A stretch of 31,040 nt of DNA. Origin: JBAYJY01 sp041664945 (GTDB lineage Bacteria; UBP15; UBA6099). The translations under genes and the position numbers were made by a program. The stretch's first letter is position 1; each line of letters opens with the position of its first letter. The notes under the pieces were generated by a model, which ran no database searches, had not been told where the DNA came from, and saw nothing but the letters and a program-made list of their open reading frames with translations. Where the stretch lies: NCBI GenBank assembly GCA_041664945.1, contig JBAYJY010000040.1:1-31040 (forward strand), read 5' to 3'. Positions 23,365 to 30,354 of the stretch are shown here, in pieces.

Positions 23365-24627
23365 ATGATTGCATTTAATAACAGATCGTTCAAATTGATC
23401 GTCATTGCTTTGATGGTTTCTTGCAGTTTATCCATTACTGTTGCCGCACAGAATAAAAGTGAACCCGACAGAATTATTCTGAATCTGACTGAAACCCCTG
23501 CGACAAGCCAGGCGGTCACATGGCGCACTAATGAGGCCGTCGCATCCCCCCAAGCACAGATTGAGCCTGCCACAGAACTCAATGAAGTCGGAAAGAATGC
23601 GGTAACAGTGAATGCAATTACGGAAACAGTTACCATACATACTGGGGCGACGGTGTATTCACATTCAGTTGTTTTCAAATCCCTTTCACCTGATATTTTA
23701 TATGAATACAGGGTTGGAGACGGCGAGAACTGGAGCGAATGGAACCAGTTCAGGACCGCCTCTGGTTCTTTTACACCGTTCAGGTTCATATTTCTCGGCG
23801 ATCCTCAGAACGACCTCAAATCGATTTGTTCTCGGATATTCCGCGCTGCTTACACTAAAGCGCCGGATGCCCGTTTTTGGTTGCTCACAGGTGATATTGT
23901 GAATGTCGGCGACGCTGACGACCTGTGGGGTGAATTCTACTATGCGCTCGGCTGGATTCCGAGAATGACACCGATGATACTTGTCCCCGGCAACCACGAG
24001 TATAAGAAAATATCGAGCGCCCCGCCTAAAATAGAAGCCAACAAGCCTATCAGTCTTGAACAGAAAGGATTGACCAGCTTGTGGCGACCGCAGTTCACTC
24101 TTCCAGAAAACGGACTAAAGGGGCTGGAGGAATCTGTTTACTACATTGATTATCAAGGTGTCAGATTTATCATGCTTAACGGCACTGAGAGGCTTGAAGA
24201 ACAAGCAAAATGGCTGAAAAAGGTTCTGGAAAAAGACCCACAGCGATGGACTATCGTTTCCATACATCAACCTTTTTATTCAACCGGTGAAGACCGCGAT
24301 AATCCATATCACCGGCAACTTTTTGTTAAACTTTTCGACAAATACAATGTCGACCTCGTGCTTCAGGGACACGATCACACTTACGGTCGCACATATAAAC
24401 TCCGGAACGGGTCCAAGGTTGAGGGCAATGAAAAAGGAACGATCTATGTCGTTTCGGTAAGCGGGCCCAAGACATACGACGTGAATAAGCGCTTCGAGAG
24501 CATCATGGCAAAAAGCGGAACCAACAGGCAGTTGTTTCAGGTCATTAACGTGGATATGAACATTCTGAAATATGAGTCTTATACGGCGACGGGAGAACTG
24601 TTCGACTCATTTAAGATAGAAAAATAA
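23365..24627 (+). CDS. Sec-exported purple-acid-phosphatase-like phosphoesterase (5 of 5)
   Basis: The start at 23365 follows GGGGAGGA (23351-23358); an upstream ATG at 23332 is before it. A Sec signal (LIVIALMVSCSLSITVAA) is followed by an FN3-like N-terminal domain (SQAVTWRTNEAVAS, VVFKSLSPDILYEYRVGDG), as in purple acid phosphatases, then the metal core: FLGDPQND, LTGDIVN, PGNHEYKK, SIHQPFYSTG and GHDHTYGRT. The first motif is G-D-P-Q where most relatives have D-x-H, a variant seen in PAP-type enzymes. It follows the fourth phosphoesterase by about 40 bases. Confidence 0.9.
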   Translation: MIAFNNRSFKLIVIALMVSCSLSITVAAQNKSEPDRIILNLTETPATSQAVTWRTNEAVASPQAQIEPATELNEVGKNAVTVNAITETVTIHTGATVYSHSVVFKSLSPDILYEYRVGDGENWSEWNQFRTASGSFTPFRFIFLGDPQNDLKSICSRIFRAAYTKAPDARFWLLTGDIVNVGDADDLWGEFYYALGWIPRMTPMILVPGNHEYKKISSAPPKIEANKPISLEQKGLTSLWRPQFTLPENGLKGLEESVYYIDYQGVRFIMLNGTERLEEQAKWLKKVLEKDPQRWTIVSIHQPFYSTGEDRDNPYHRQLFVKLFDKYNVDLVLQGHDHTYGRTYKLRNGSKVEGNEKGTIYVVSVSGPKTYDVNKRFESIMAKSGTNRQLFQVINVDMNILKYESYTATGELFDSFKIEK

Positions 24628-24698
24628 GATGTAAATAAGGCCATGACGCTTTATAGCGAATGCTGTTGCGATTATGACAAACATACAAGGAGTATTTG

Positions 24699-25853
24699 AT
24701 GAAAAGTAAATTCCCCAAAAAGTTCAAGGTTATCGCAGTGTTCTTAACGGTATTGTTGATGCCTGCGGCAGTTGTGATCGCCGCATACAAGACTCACACA
24801 GAGATTGACTCCGGTCTGTTTTTTAAGACATTTCCAAATTTGCTTGGAACAAAGCTCGATGGCTGTGATGTCTGCCATGTCAGAACCACTGCGCCTCCTC
24901 CCGGCGAAAAGGGGAAATCCGCAGTTGTGCTGAGCAGTTGTGATTCCTGCCACGTAATAACCGATTATGGGGGTGAAAAAGGCGAAACTCTTAACGCTTT
25001 CGGACGCGACTATATGAAGGCGGGACGTGACACTGCCGCTTTTACTGCAATAGCCGAACTTGATTCCGACAGTGACACCTTGTCTAACGCCGCCGAACTT
25101 AAAGCCGGAACAAATCCCGGCGACCCGAAAAGTTTGCCTGATATGAAACCCGCTCCTTATGTCGTCTTTTCATTGAAAGATCTTATTGAAAAAGGAGTTT
25201 CGATTAAGGAGCAGACCATTTTTGTTAACGTGACAAAGTCAAAGGACGGAGACAGCTATTCCGACATGCGCGGTTTTTTGCTGATGGACGCGCTCGAAGC
25301 AGCAGGCGTATCGGATTCCGCCCAAAGCGTAGATGTTATCAGCTTAGACGGGTATGAAACGACATTCTCCATTGATCAATTACGACGTTCCTACAAACAG
25401 GCGGTTCCTGTATTCGGCTTCGACAAGGAGACGTTCGGCGAATGCGGATGGGTCAGATACGGTTCGAAGAACTTGCAAGAAGGCGTCCCACTTCCCGACG
25501 CGAATGTTCTTATGACTTTCGAGATCAACGGCGAAGCGTATGCGCCCGCGAAGATAGATGAAAATGACCGTCTTGTGGGGGCTGGGCCGTTCAGGCTTGT
25601 GGCGCCGCAGATGAAGAATCCCGGATCGCCGGATATTTCCAGCAAAGCCACTGGAAGTTGCGTAGAGAAAACCCCTGAAATATATCGCTATAACAAAAGC
25701 TATGAGAAAAACTCCGATTACTGTGTAAAAGCTGTTGTGGCTATTCGGGTTAATCCCATGCCTGCCGGAACAATGGACATAAACTGGTCGCATTATGCGG
25801 AGAAAGCAGATTCAGGGAATAAAATTGTGGTATTCGGGGCATTAAAGAGATAG
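24699..25853 (+). CDS. Exported dihaem c-type cytochrome with SUOX-like C-terminal domain
   Basis: The start at 24699 has AAGGAG six bases upstream; a TTG one codon earlier is less likely. A Sec signal ends near residue 29. Two CxxCH haem motifs, CDVCH (56-60) and CDSCH (81-85), are followed by a calcium-loop-like repeat (DSDSDTLSNAAELKAGTNP) and, from about 150, a domain resembling the molybdopterin-binding (SUOX) fold: FVNVTKSK...DVISLDGYETTFSIDQL and GPFRLVAPQMK. The usual SUOX cofactor Cys cannot be placed with confidence. A periplasmic electron-transfer or redox role is likely; partners are not in the window. Confidence 0.75.
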   Translation: MKSKFPKKFKVIAVFLTVLLMPAAVVIAAYKTHTEIDSGLFFKTFPNLLGTKLDGCDVCHVRTTAPPPGEKGKSAVVLSSCDSCHVITDYGGEKGETLNAFGRDYMKAGRDTAAFTAIAELDSDSDTLSNAAELKAGTNPGDPKSLPDMKPAPYVVFSLKDLIEKGVSIKEQTIFVNVTKSKDGDSYSDMRGFLLMDALEAAGVSDSAQSVDVISLDGYETTFSIDQLRRSYKQAVPVFGFDKETFGECGWVRYGSKNLQEGVPLPDANVLMTFEINGEAYAPAKIDENDRLVGAGPFRLVAPQMKNPGSPDISSKATGSCVEKTPEIYRYNKSYEKNSDYCVKAVVAIRVNPMPAGTMDINWSHYAEKADSGNKIVVFGALKR

Positions 25854-25937
25854 CCACATGAAGAATAAACATCACGCGCTATATATGGCACGGATCAATT
25901 TCCCTTGCAGCGAACACTCTGTTGAAAGGAACCTGTT

Positions 25938-26948
25938 TTGAAAAGGAAAACCATTCAGTTTCTGTGCATCACATTCATTCTTATTTTGGGCATGTGTTTG
26001 TCGATAAGCGCTCAGAAGTCACACTCCTCAATCGAACAGGTTTCCAAGATGTACGAACCTGCGTTCCAGACAGCGCTCAATTGGCTTGCTGCGAATCCTG
26101 AAGTAATTCCCGGCGACCCCGAACGCGAACGCATCCTGAAAACGCTCGATAAACCTTTCGCCGAGGAAGATGCCAAAATGATGCCTGTCACAGGCCGATA
26201 CTTCCATGAACGCATGAGCGCCTTTCTTTCCGACTTCGAAAAGACGAAACCTCAAAAGGGTGTGGTTATCTGGAAACTCTATAACCATACCGACATCATC
26301 CGCACACCGCAACTCACGATTGCCATCGATCTAATAAATGGCTTCGAACAAGTCGCGTGGAATGACGCCGACCTCGACCGAGCTATAGCCGGTATCGATT
26401 TGCTACTCATTACTCATGAACATAGCGATCACGCTGATCCGTATGTGGTTAAGAAATTTCTTAAGGCAGGCAAACAGGTAATCGTACAGAAAGAAATGTG
26501 GAAATATGAATCGTATGGGAAAAAACTGACGCGCATGCAAGAAGGATCCGTGACAATAAAGGATGTGAAGTTGACGGTTTTTCCCGCGTTTCAGAAGGAC
26601 ACCCCGAACAATGTCTATTTCATTGAAACCGCGGACGGACTGAAAATAATGCACATTGGCGACGACAACGAAATGGAGCATGTCACAATGGAGTGGTTCA
26701 GGAAATTCAAACCACCGCTCGATATAGATGTTCTGCTGCCGAATAGCTGGTGCCCGAACCTCGCGGTGTTACTCAAATACGTGAAGCCAAAGGTCATGAT
26801 CTCCGGACATGAACATGAACTCAGCCACACAGTATCCGGCCGGCGGTCATATAATTATGTTTACAGTGTCCTATCTACAGTTAAGGTGCCGTTCCTCGTG
26901 CCCGCATGGGGCGAAAAGATGGTGTTTATACCCGGCTTCAGCATGTGA
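25938..26948 (+). CDS. Exported metallo-beta-lactamase-fold protein (UlaG-like)
   Basis: The start is TTG at 25938, seven bases after AAAGGA. A Sec signal (QFLCITFILILGMCLSISA) is followed by an uncharacterised helical stretch to about residue 105, then an MBL fold: LLLITHEHSDHADP is the HxHxDH motif, HIGDDNEM supplies an Asp, and ISGHEHELSHT a His. The overall order is closest to the UlaG/L-ascorbate-6-phosphate lactonase and NAPE-PLD-like branch, which act on lactones or phospholipid diesters. With the phosphoesterases upstream, a periplasmic phospholipid or phosphodiester substrate is plausible but inferred. No ascorbate genes are present. Confidence 0.8.
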   Translation: MKRKTIQFLCITFILILGMCLSISAQKSHSSIEQVSKMYEPAFQTALNWLAANPEVIPGDPERERILKTLDKPFAEEDAKMMPVTGRYFHERMSAFLSDFEKTKPQKGVVIWKLYNHTDIIRTPQLTIAIDLINGFEQVAWNDADLDRAIAGIDLLLITHEHSDHADPYVVKKFLKAGKQVIVQKEMWKYESYGKKLTRMQEGSVTIKDVKLTVFPAFQKDTPNNVYFIETADGLKIMHIGDDNEMEHVTMEWFRKFKPPLDIDVLLPNSWCPNLAVLLKYVKPKVMISGHEHELSHTVSGRRSYNYVYSVLSTVKVPFLVPAWGEKMVFIPGFSM

Positions 26949-26972
26949 ATGGAAGACAAAATAAGAGGCAAC

Positions 26973-27848
26973 ATGAAAAATGCTATCAGGTTATTGGCGC
27001 TGGCAACTGTAACTTTGGTAGCGTTCGGATTAATCGCAACCGCCAAAGCCGAGACAACCGATACTACCGCTTACCACATGAGCCGGGCGCAGGCCATAAT
27101 TCTTGGAATCGTGGAAGGGCTTACGGAATATCTGCCGGTTAGTTCAACCGGTCACTTATACCTGACACAACGGCTTATGGGTGTGGGCGAAAGCGGTCCG
27201 GCAAAAGATGCTGCGGATGCCTATGCCATCTGCATTCAATTTGGGGCTATCCTCGCGGCGCTGTTTCTGTATTTCGGGCGTGTGCGCGCCATGGCGCTGG
27301 GGTTGCTGGGACGCGATGCCGAAGGACGACGCATGGCGGTTAACCTGATTGCGGCGTTTCTACCCGCTGTTATTGCGGGAATACTGTTTGAAAAATCCAT
27401 CAAGCATTATTTATTCGGTATGTGGCCGATCACCGTCGCATGGTTCATCGGCGGCGTGGCGATACTGATTATCTCGGCAAAACACAGAGACACGGGACAG
27501 GGGCATTCGCTTGGAGACCTCACGTGGCGTCAGTCATTGCTCATCGGAGCTGTCCAGTGTCTGGCTATGTGGCCGGGAACCAGCCGCAGCCTTGTCACAA
27601 TCATCGGCGGCGTTGCCATCGGGTTAAGTGTGCCTGCGGCAGTCGAGTTCAGTTTCCTTCTCGGCCTTGTGACTCTCAGCGCCGCTACGGCTTTCGAGGG
27701 TCTGAAACAAGGCGGCCAGATCGTCGCCACATTCGGATTGTTGAACCCGCTCATCGGCATTGTGATGGCGTTTGTTTCTGCGGTCTTCGCCGTGAAATTT
27801 ATGGTGTCCTTCCTTAACCGTAACGCGCTTGCGTGGTTCGGCGCCTAA
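26973..27848 (+). CDS. uppP: Undecaprenyl-diphosphatase UppP/BacA, C-terminally truncated
   Basis: The two catalytic motifs are intact: E-G-L-T-E-Y-L-P-V-S-S-T-G-H (E-x3-E and the essential His) and PGTSRSLVT. Multiple membrane helices follow the standard plan. UppP removes one phosphate from undecaprenyl diphosphate to recycle the lipid carrier for peptidoglycan and other polymers. Two oddities: an extra 30-residue signal-like hydrophobic stretch (LLALATVTLVAFGLIATAKA) precedes the usual start at M-S-R-A-Q-A-I-I, and the protein stops at LAWFGA*, where family members continue FGxYRI plus one more helix of about 20 residues. The missing end meets a recombinase remnant. GAGG lies four bases before the chosen ATG; another ATG is at 26949. 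Confidence 0.88.
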   Translation: MKNAIRLLALATVTLVAFGLIATAKAETTDTTAYHMSRAQAIILGIVEGLTEYLPVSSTGHLYLTQRLMGVGESGPAKDAADAYAICIQFGAILAALFLYFGRVRAMALGLLGRDAEGRRMAVNLIAAFLPAVIAGILFEKSIKHYLFGMWPITVAWFIGGVAILIISAKHRDTGQGHSLGDLTWRQSLLIGAVQCLAMWPGTSRSLVTIIGGVAIGLSVPAAVEFSFLLGLVTLSAATAFEGLKQGGQIVATFGLLNPLIGIVMAFVSAVFAVKFMVSFLNRNALAWFGA

Positions 27849-27852
27849 GGAA

Positions 27853-28512
27853 GGGCGCAAAGAGCAATGTATCCATGCTTGGAGTGTCTATCAAGAGATT
27901 TTGTATTGTCTCCATTTTACAGGCCTGCGGGTCTCGGATGCTTTAAGCATGCGTTGGGAGAACGTGAGTCTACCTTTCTCGGCAATCAGGCTCATGCAGA
28001 CAAAGACTCGCAAAGATATCCATATTCGGATTCCAACAGAGTACAAGGAGAGGCTCATGCGATTGGCAGATAAGAAGCTTTCGGAAGGTCAATCTTTGTG
28101 CGGTGTGGTTTATCTGAATACGGAAGGGAACGCTGTAACCTATACACGAATGGATAGTGCGATACGCTCCGTGTTGATGGACTGTGGTATAAAGAAGAAA
28201 TCCCCACTACACGCCTTCAGGCACACGGTGGCAATGCGTCTTCTCGCAGCAATGCCTGTGAACGTTGTTGCCAACCAACTTGGCGACACGGTCGAAACTG
28301 TTGTCCGCAACTATATTAAACCCATCCTTCCTGAGCAGAGCCAGATCGACCTCGCCTACGACGCAGGGTCAGGAAAAGGTCAGGAAGTATTGTCAGATAT
28401 GACAGTATTGATGGGCGCTCAAAGCAGAACTGACTTGCCTCTAAATCCACAAAAACCCCAGAAAACAAAAGGGCTTATTAGCCGAAACCAAGAAGCCCCC
28501 TCATTCGTATAA
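27853..28512 (+). pseudogene. Tyrosine recombinase (phage/ICE-type integrase), 5'-truncated
   Basis: The reading frame continues backwards into uppP without a start or ribosome site, so only the C-terminal catalytic part survives. It includes FTGLRVSDAL (Arg I, about 27928), a T-K-T-R-K beta-hairpin Lys, HAFRHT (His/Arg box, about 28209) and RNYIKP with the Tyr nucleophile (about 28312). The usual L-G-H-x box reads LGDT, so the third-box His is Asp. No N-terminal SAM-like or arm-binding domain remains. The tail contains a 25-bp block also found at 2276-2300. The stop is eight bases before a tRNA-Ser 3' fragment, the expected place for its attachment site. Confidence 0.85.
28366..28390 (+). 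repeat. 25-bp block shared with 2276-2300
   Basis: The block begins GGGTCAGGAAAAGGTCAGG and ends AGTAT; it matches 2276-2300 with one mismatch and itself contains the repeat GGTCAGG twice. Here it lies inside the integrase C-terminus; at the left it is non-coding. Together with the shared tRNA-Ser piece and terminator it shows that the two ends of the 26-kb region are related. Confidence 0.75.
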
Positions 28513-28519
28513 GTTGCTA

Positions 28520-28550
28520 ATCGGAGAGGAAGGGATTCGAACCCTTGGCA
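28520..28550 (-). repeat. tRNA-Ser 3' fragment, attachment-site-like (right copy)
   Basis: On the minus strand this reads as a tRNA-Ser T-arm and acceptor 3' strand: T-stem AAGGG/CCCTT around TTCGAAT, then CCTCTCC and a G discriminator. The rest of the tRNA (anticodon arm, D arm, 5' acceptor) is absent, so it is not a functional gene. The first 19 bases repeat at 2220-2238. A 3' tRNA end beside an integrase is the classical attachment-site layout of phages and integrative elements. Confidence 0.8.
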
Positions 28551-28641
28551 AAAAACTCTTTTAATAAAAAGGATATTTCGGATGGGCATCCAAAACGGAA
28601 CGCAGATGGAACGCAATAACGAATTAAATGGACAAGATATT

Positions 28642-28665
28642 GCCCTCCGCAAGGGGGGCTTTTTT
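28642..28665 (+). terminator. GC-rich intrinsic terminator (copy of one at 2321)
   Basis: The stem GCCCTCC/GGGGGGC with GCAA loop and a T6 tail is identical over 24 bases to the one at 2321-2346. It isolates the left region from the radical SAM operon. Confidence 0.75.
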
Positions 28666-29101
28666 ATCTGAACAAATATTGAATATGAAACAAAGTGACG
28701 AATAGTGATCTCCATTTACTTGTAGATTTTATTAACTGAGGTTCTGATTTTTGTCCCCTTGGGCGCAAATGCTATCAATTCCTATGCATACCTTTTTTCG
28801 TGCATTCTGGCCTCCTATGTAATATCATCATCACGCATATAGTTAAACCCCTCTGTCTCAGAGCAAAAACTTATAAAAACTCCATAACACTGAAAATCGA
28901 ACGCGCTTTATCTTTCTTATGAACAATATCTTTGAATTTTACAAATTAAGAGTGAATAGGAATATTCGACTGAAGATTATTAATATAGAACCGCTCATGA
29001 GAAAACTCCCTCTCATGTCTTAAGTCGCCTGAAACGATACAGAGAAGTGTTTGTTGTGATCAGGGACAGAGGGGAAGCATGATGATTTAAAAACATTTTA
29101 T

Positions 29102-29122
29102 AAATCCAGAAAAAATCCAGAA
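29102..29122 (+). repeat. Tandem 11-bp repeat upstream of the peptide/radical SAM operon
   Basis: AAATCCAGAA occurs at 29102-29111 and 29113-29122, a period of 11 bases, close to one helical turn. Placed about 60 bases before the small peptide gene, it could be an activator or repressor site with both copies on one face of the helix. It may also be chance in AT-rich DNA. Confidence 0.35.
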
Positions 29123-29178
29123 AACTTTCGTTTATACAGGGCAGATGGAGTGAAAAACTTCAAAAGCCTTGGAGGCCT

Positions 29179-29274
29179 ATGAAAAGATCTGGAAACCCAA
29201 TAAATCTGCATCGAAATTCTTGGATAAACAAAATTAAAAAAAAGCTTGGGCAATCCGAGCTTAGAGGAAAATGA
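29179..29274 (+). CDS. 31-residue basic peptide translationally coupled to a radical SAM enzyme (candidate precursor)
   Basis: ATG at 29179 has GGAGG at 29171-29175, three bases before it, slightly close but strong. The frame encodes 31 residues beginning MKRSGNPINLHRN, then a single Trp, a Lys-rich stretch (KIKKK) and a Gly-rich end (LRGK). It stops with TGA inside ATGA, overlapping the start of the radical SAM gene by four bases, which is the classical coupling arrangement. The overlap, ribosome site and enzyme context suggest a RiPP precursor or substrate peptide. No leader/core cleavage motif is recognised, and it could instead be an upstream control peptide or an accidental frame. Confidence 0.5.
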   Translation: MKRSGNPINLHRNSWINKIKKKLGQSELRGK

Positions 29275-30353
29275 CAATGTGTATGAACGAAACATCTACA
29301 ATGCGCAAGCCCCACAAAATGCAGTATATTCTCAACCTCACCCGATGCTGCACGCAAGACTGCGAATTCTGTGCGGTTGACGCCCTATATAGCCCGTCGA
29401 TCGAAGGCTGTATTGAGCTCGCTCACGCTGAGCAACTTGCAGGCAGAGAACTCACGCCTGATCAGTGGTGTTCAGTTGTTGAAAAATTGTTATCGATCGA
29501 CCCAACTGCCGAATTCGATCTCTCAGGAGGCGACTGCTTGGCTCTTCCTTGGGTTTCAAAACAGTTTATTCCATTCATTATGGAACGAGTACAGAGCCGG
29601 CAACAAGTCTCGGTTACCTCAACTGCGACTCCGCTTCAATCCTGGCTCGTTGAAACTCGGGCCATAAGCAGAGACAAGATACCCGGCGTTGTACATTTGA
29701 CGTTTGATGGCTATCGCCCATACTCTTTCGACAACATCCGTCTTTCTTCCCAAATTCGAGAACTTGGGACGGATATACATGTTGAATGTCCACTCAACGT
29801 AGAAAATTGCGACATCGAGAAAGTCCGCAAAATCTACGATGCTGTGGAAGATGCTCAGGTTAGCGAACTTCTCCTGATGCGTTTCTTCCCTACTGGACGT
29901 GGTGTCGATAAGAACGGACTTGGTGGATTAGAACCATCTGATGATACATATAGATCGGCAATCGCTGAATTCTATCGGCTTGACAAACAACACCAAAATG
30001 GTCCCGCAATCAAAGTGCAGTGCGCGCTCAAGCAATTCACTCCACAATGGACAGGGTTCTCCCCGTGCAAAATGGGAAATACTACTTGGTGCGTAATGCC
30101 GAACGGCACCTTACTCATATGTCCTTGGGCCTACGGGATGAATGGGAGTCCTCTCAGCAACGATTTTGTAGCTGGTAATATTCTGCATGATGATTACGAA
30201 ACATGCTTTTCTATGGCACGTGTTCTCCGTGATGCCATGAGTTGTAAGTATCCCCGAGAATGTCGGATTCATGCATTTGTTATGGAATCCAAGGGCAGAT
30301 GCGGGGCATCGCAAATCGAGGAATATGATTATGAAATAAAGAAAGAGGCCTAA
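29271..30353 (+). CDS. Radical SAM enzyme with Cys-rich (SPASM-like) C-terminus
   Basis: C27-T-Q-D-C31-E-F-C34 is the C-x3-C-x2-C motif binding the [4Fe-4S] cluster that cleaves S-adenosylmethionine, and FDLSGGDCLALP is the G-G-E-type SAM-binding strand in variant form. After the barrel, Cys residues in the CKMGNTTWCVMPNGTLLICPW pattern and near the end (SCKYPRECRIH, RCGAS) suggest one or two auxiliary clusters, as in SPASM/twitch enzymes that modify peptides. An in-frame TAG at 29262 fixes the start at 29271 or a few codons later; GAGG is three bases before 29271. The reaction is not predictable. It is tightly flanked by a small peptide gene and a DHODH-like gene. Confidence 0.9.
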   Translation: MTMCMNETSTMRKPHKMQYILNLTRCCTQDCEFCAVDALYSPSIEGCIELAHAEQLAGRELTPDQWCSVVEKLLSIDPTAEFDLSGGDCLALPWVSKQFIPFIMERVQSRQQVSVTSTATPLQSWLVETRAISRDKIPGVVHLTFDGYRPYSFDNIRLSSQIRELGTDIHVECPLNVENCDIEKVRKIYDAVEDAQVSELLLMRFFPTGRGVDKNGLGGLEPSDDTYRSAIAEFYRLDKQHQNGPAIKVQCALKQFTPQWTGFSPCKMGNTTWCVMPNGTLLICPWAYGMNGSPLSNDFVAGNILHDDYETCFSMARVLRDAMSCKYPRECRIHAFVMESKGRCGASQIEEYDYEIKKEA

Positions 30354-30354
30354 A

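Larger units (their letters stand above)
28513..29178 (+). other. AT-rich intergenic region after the integrase remnant
   Basis: Nothing here codes convincingly. It holds the tRNA-Ser fragment (28520-28550), a spaced direct repeat GGAACGCA (28597-28604 and 28608-28615, 11 bases apart), which could be a recombinase arm site, a terminator (28642-28665), a short inverted repeat CATGAG/CTCATG (28996-29017) and a tandem 11-bp repeat at 29102-29122. The right part should contain the promoter of the radical SAM operon, but I cannot pick -35/-10 boxes with confidence. Confidence 0.5.

Noticed and set aside
25887..25916. TGGCACG followed by TTGCA, resembling a second sigma-54 promoter
   Set aside because: The two parts are separated by 12 bases instead of 4, which does not allow sigma-54 binding.
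28520..28620. Possible complete tRNA-Ser gene on the minus strand
   Set aside because: Only the T-arm and acceptor 3' strand are present; no anticodon arm, D arm or 5' acceptor strand follows.
29078..29090. Minimal frame M-M-I-stop after GAGGGGAAGC
   Set aside because: Only three codons; the good ribosome-like site is probably purine-rich chance sequence.
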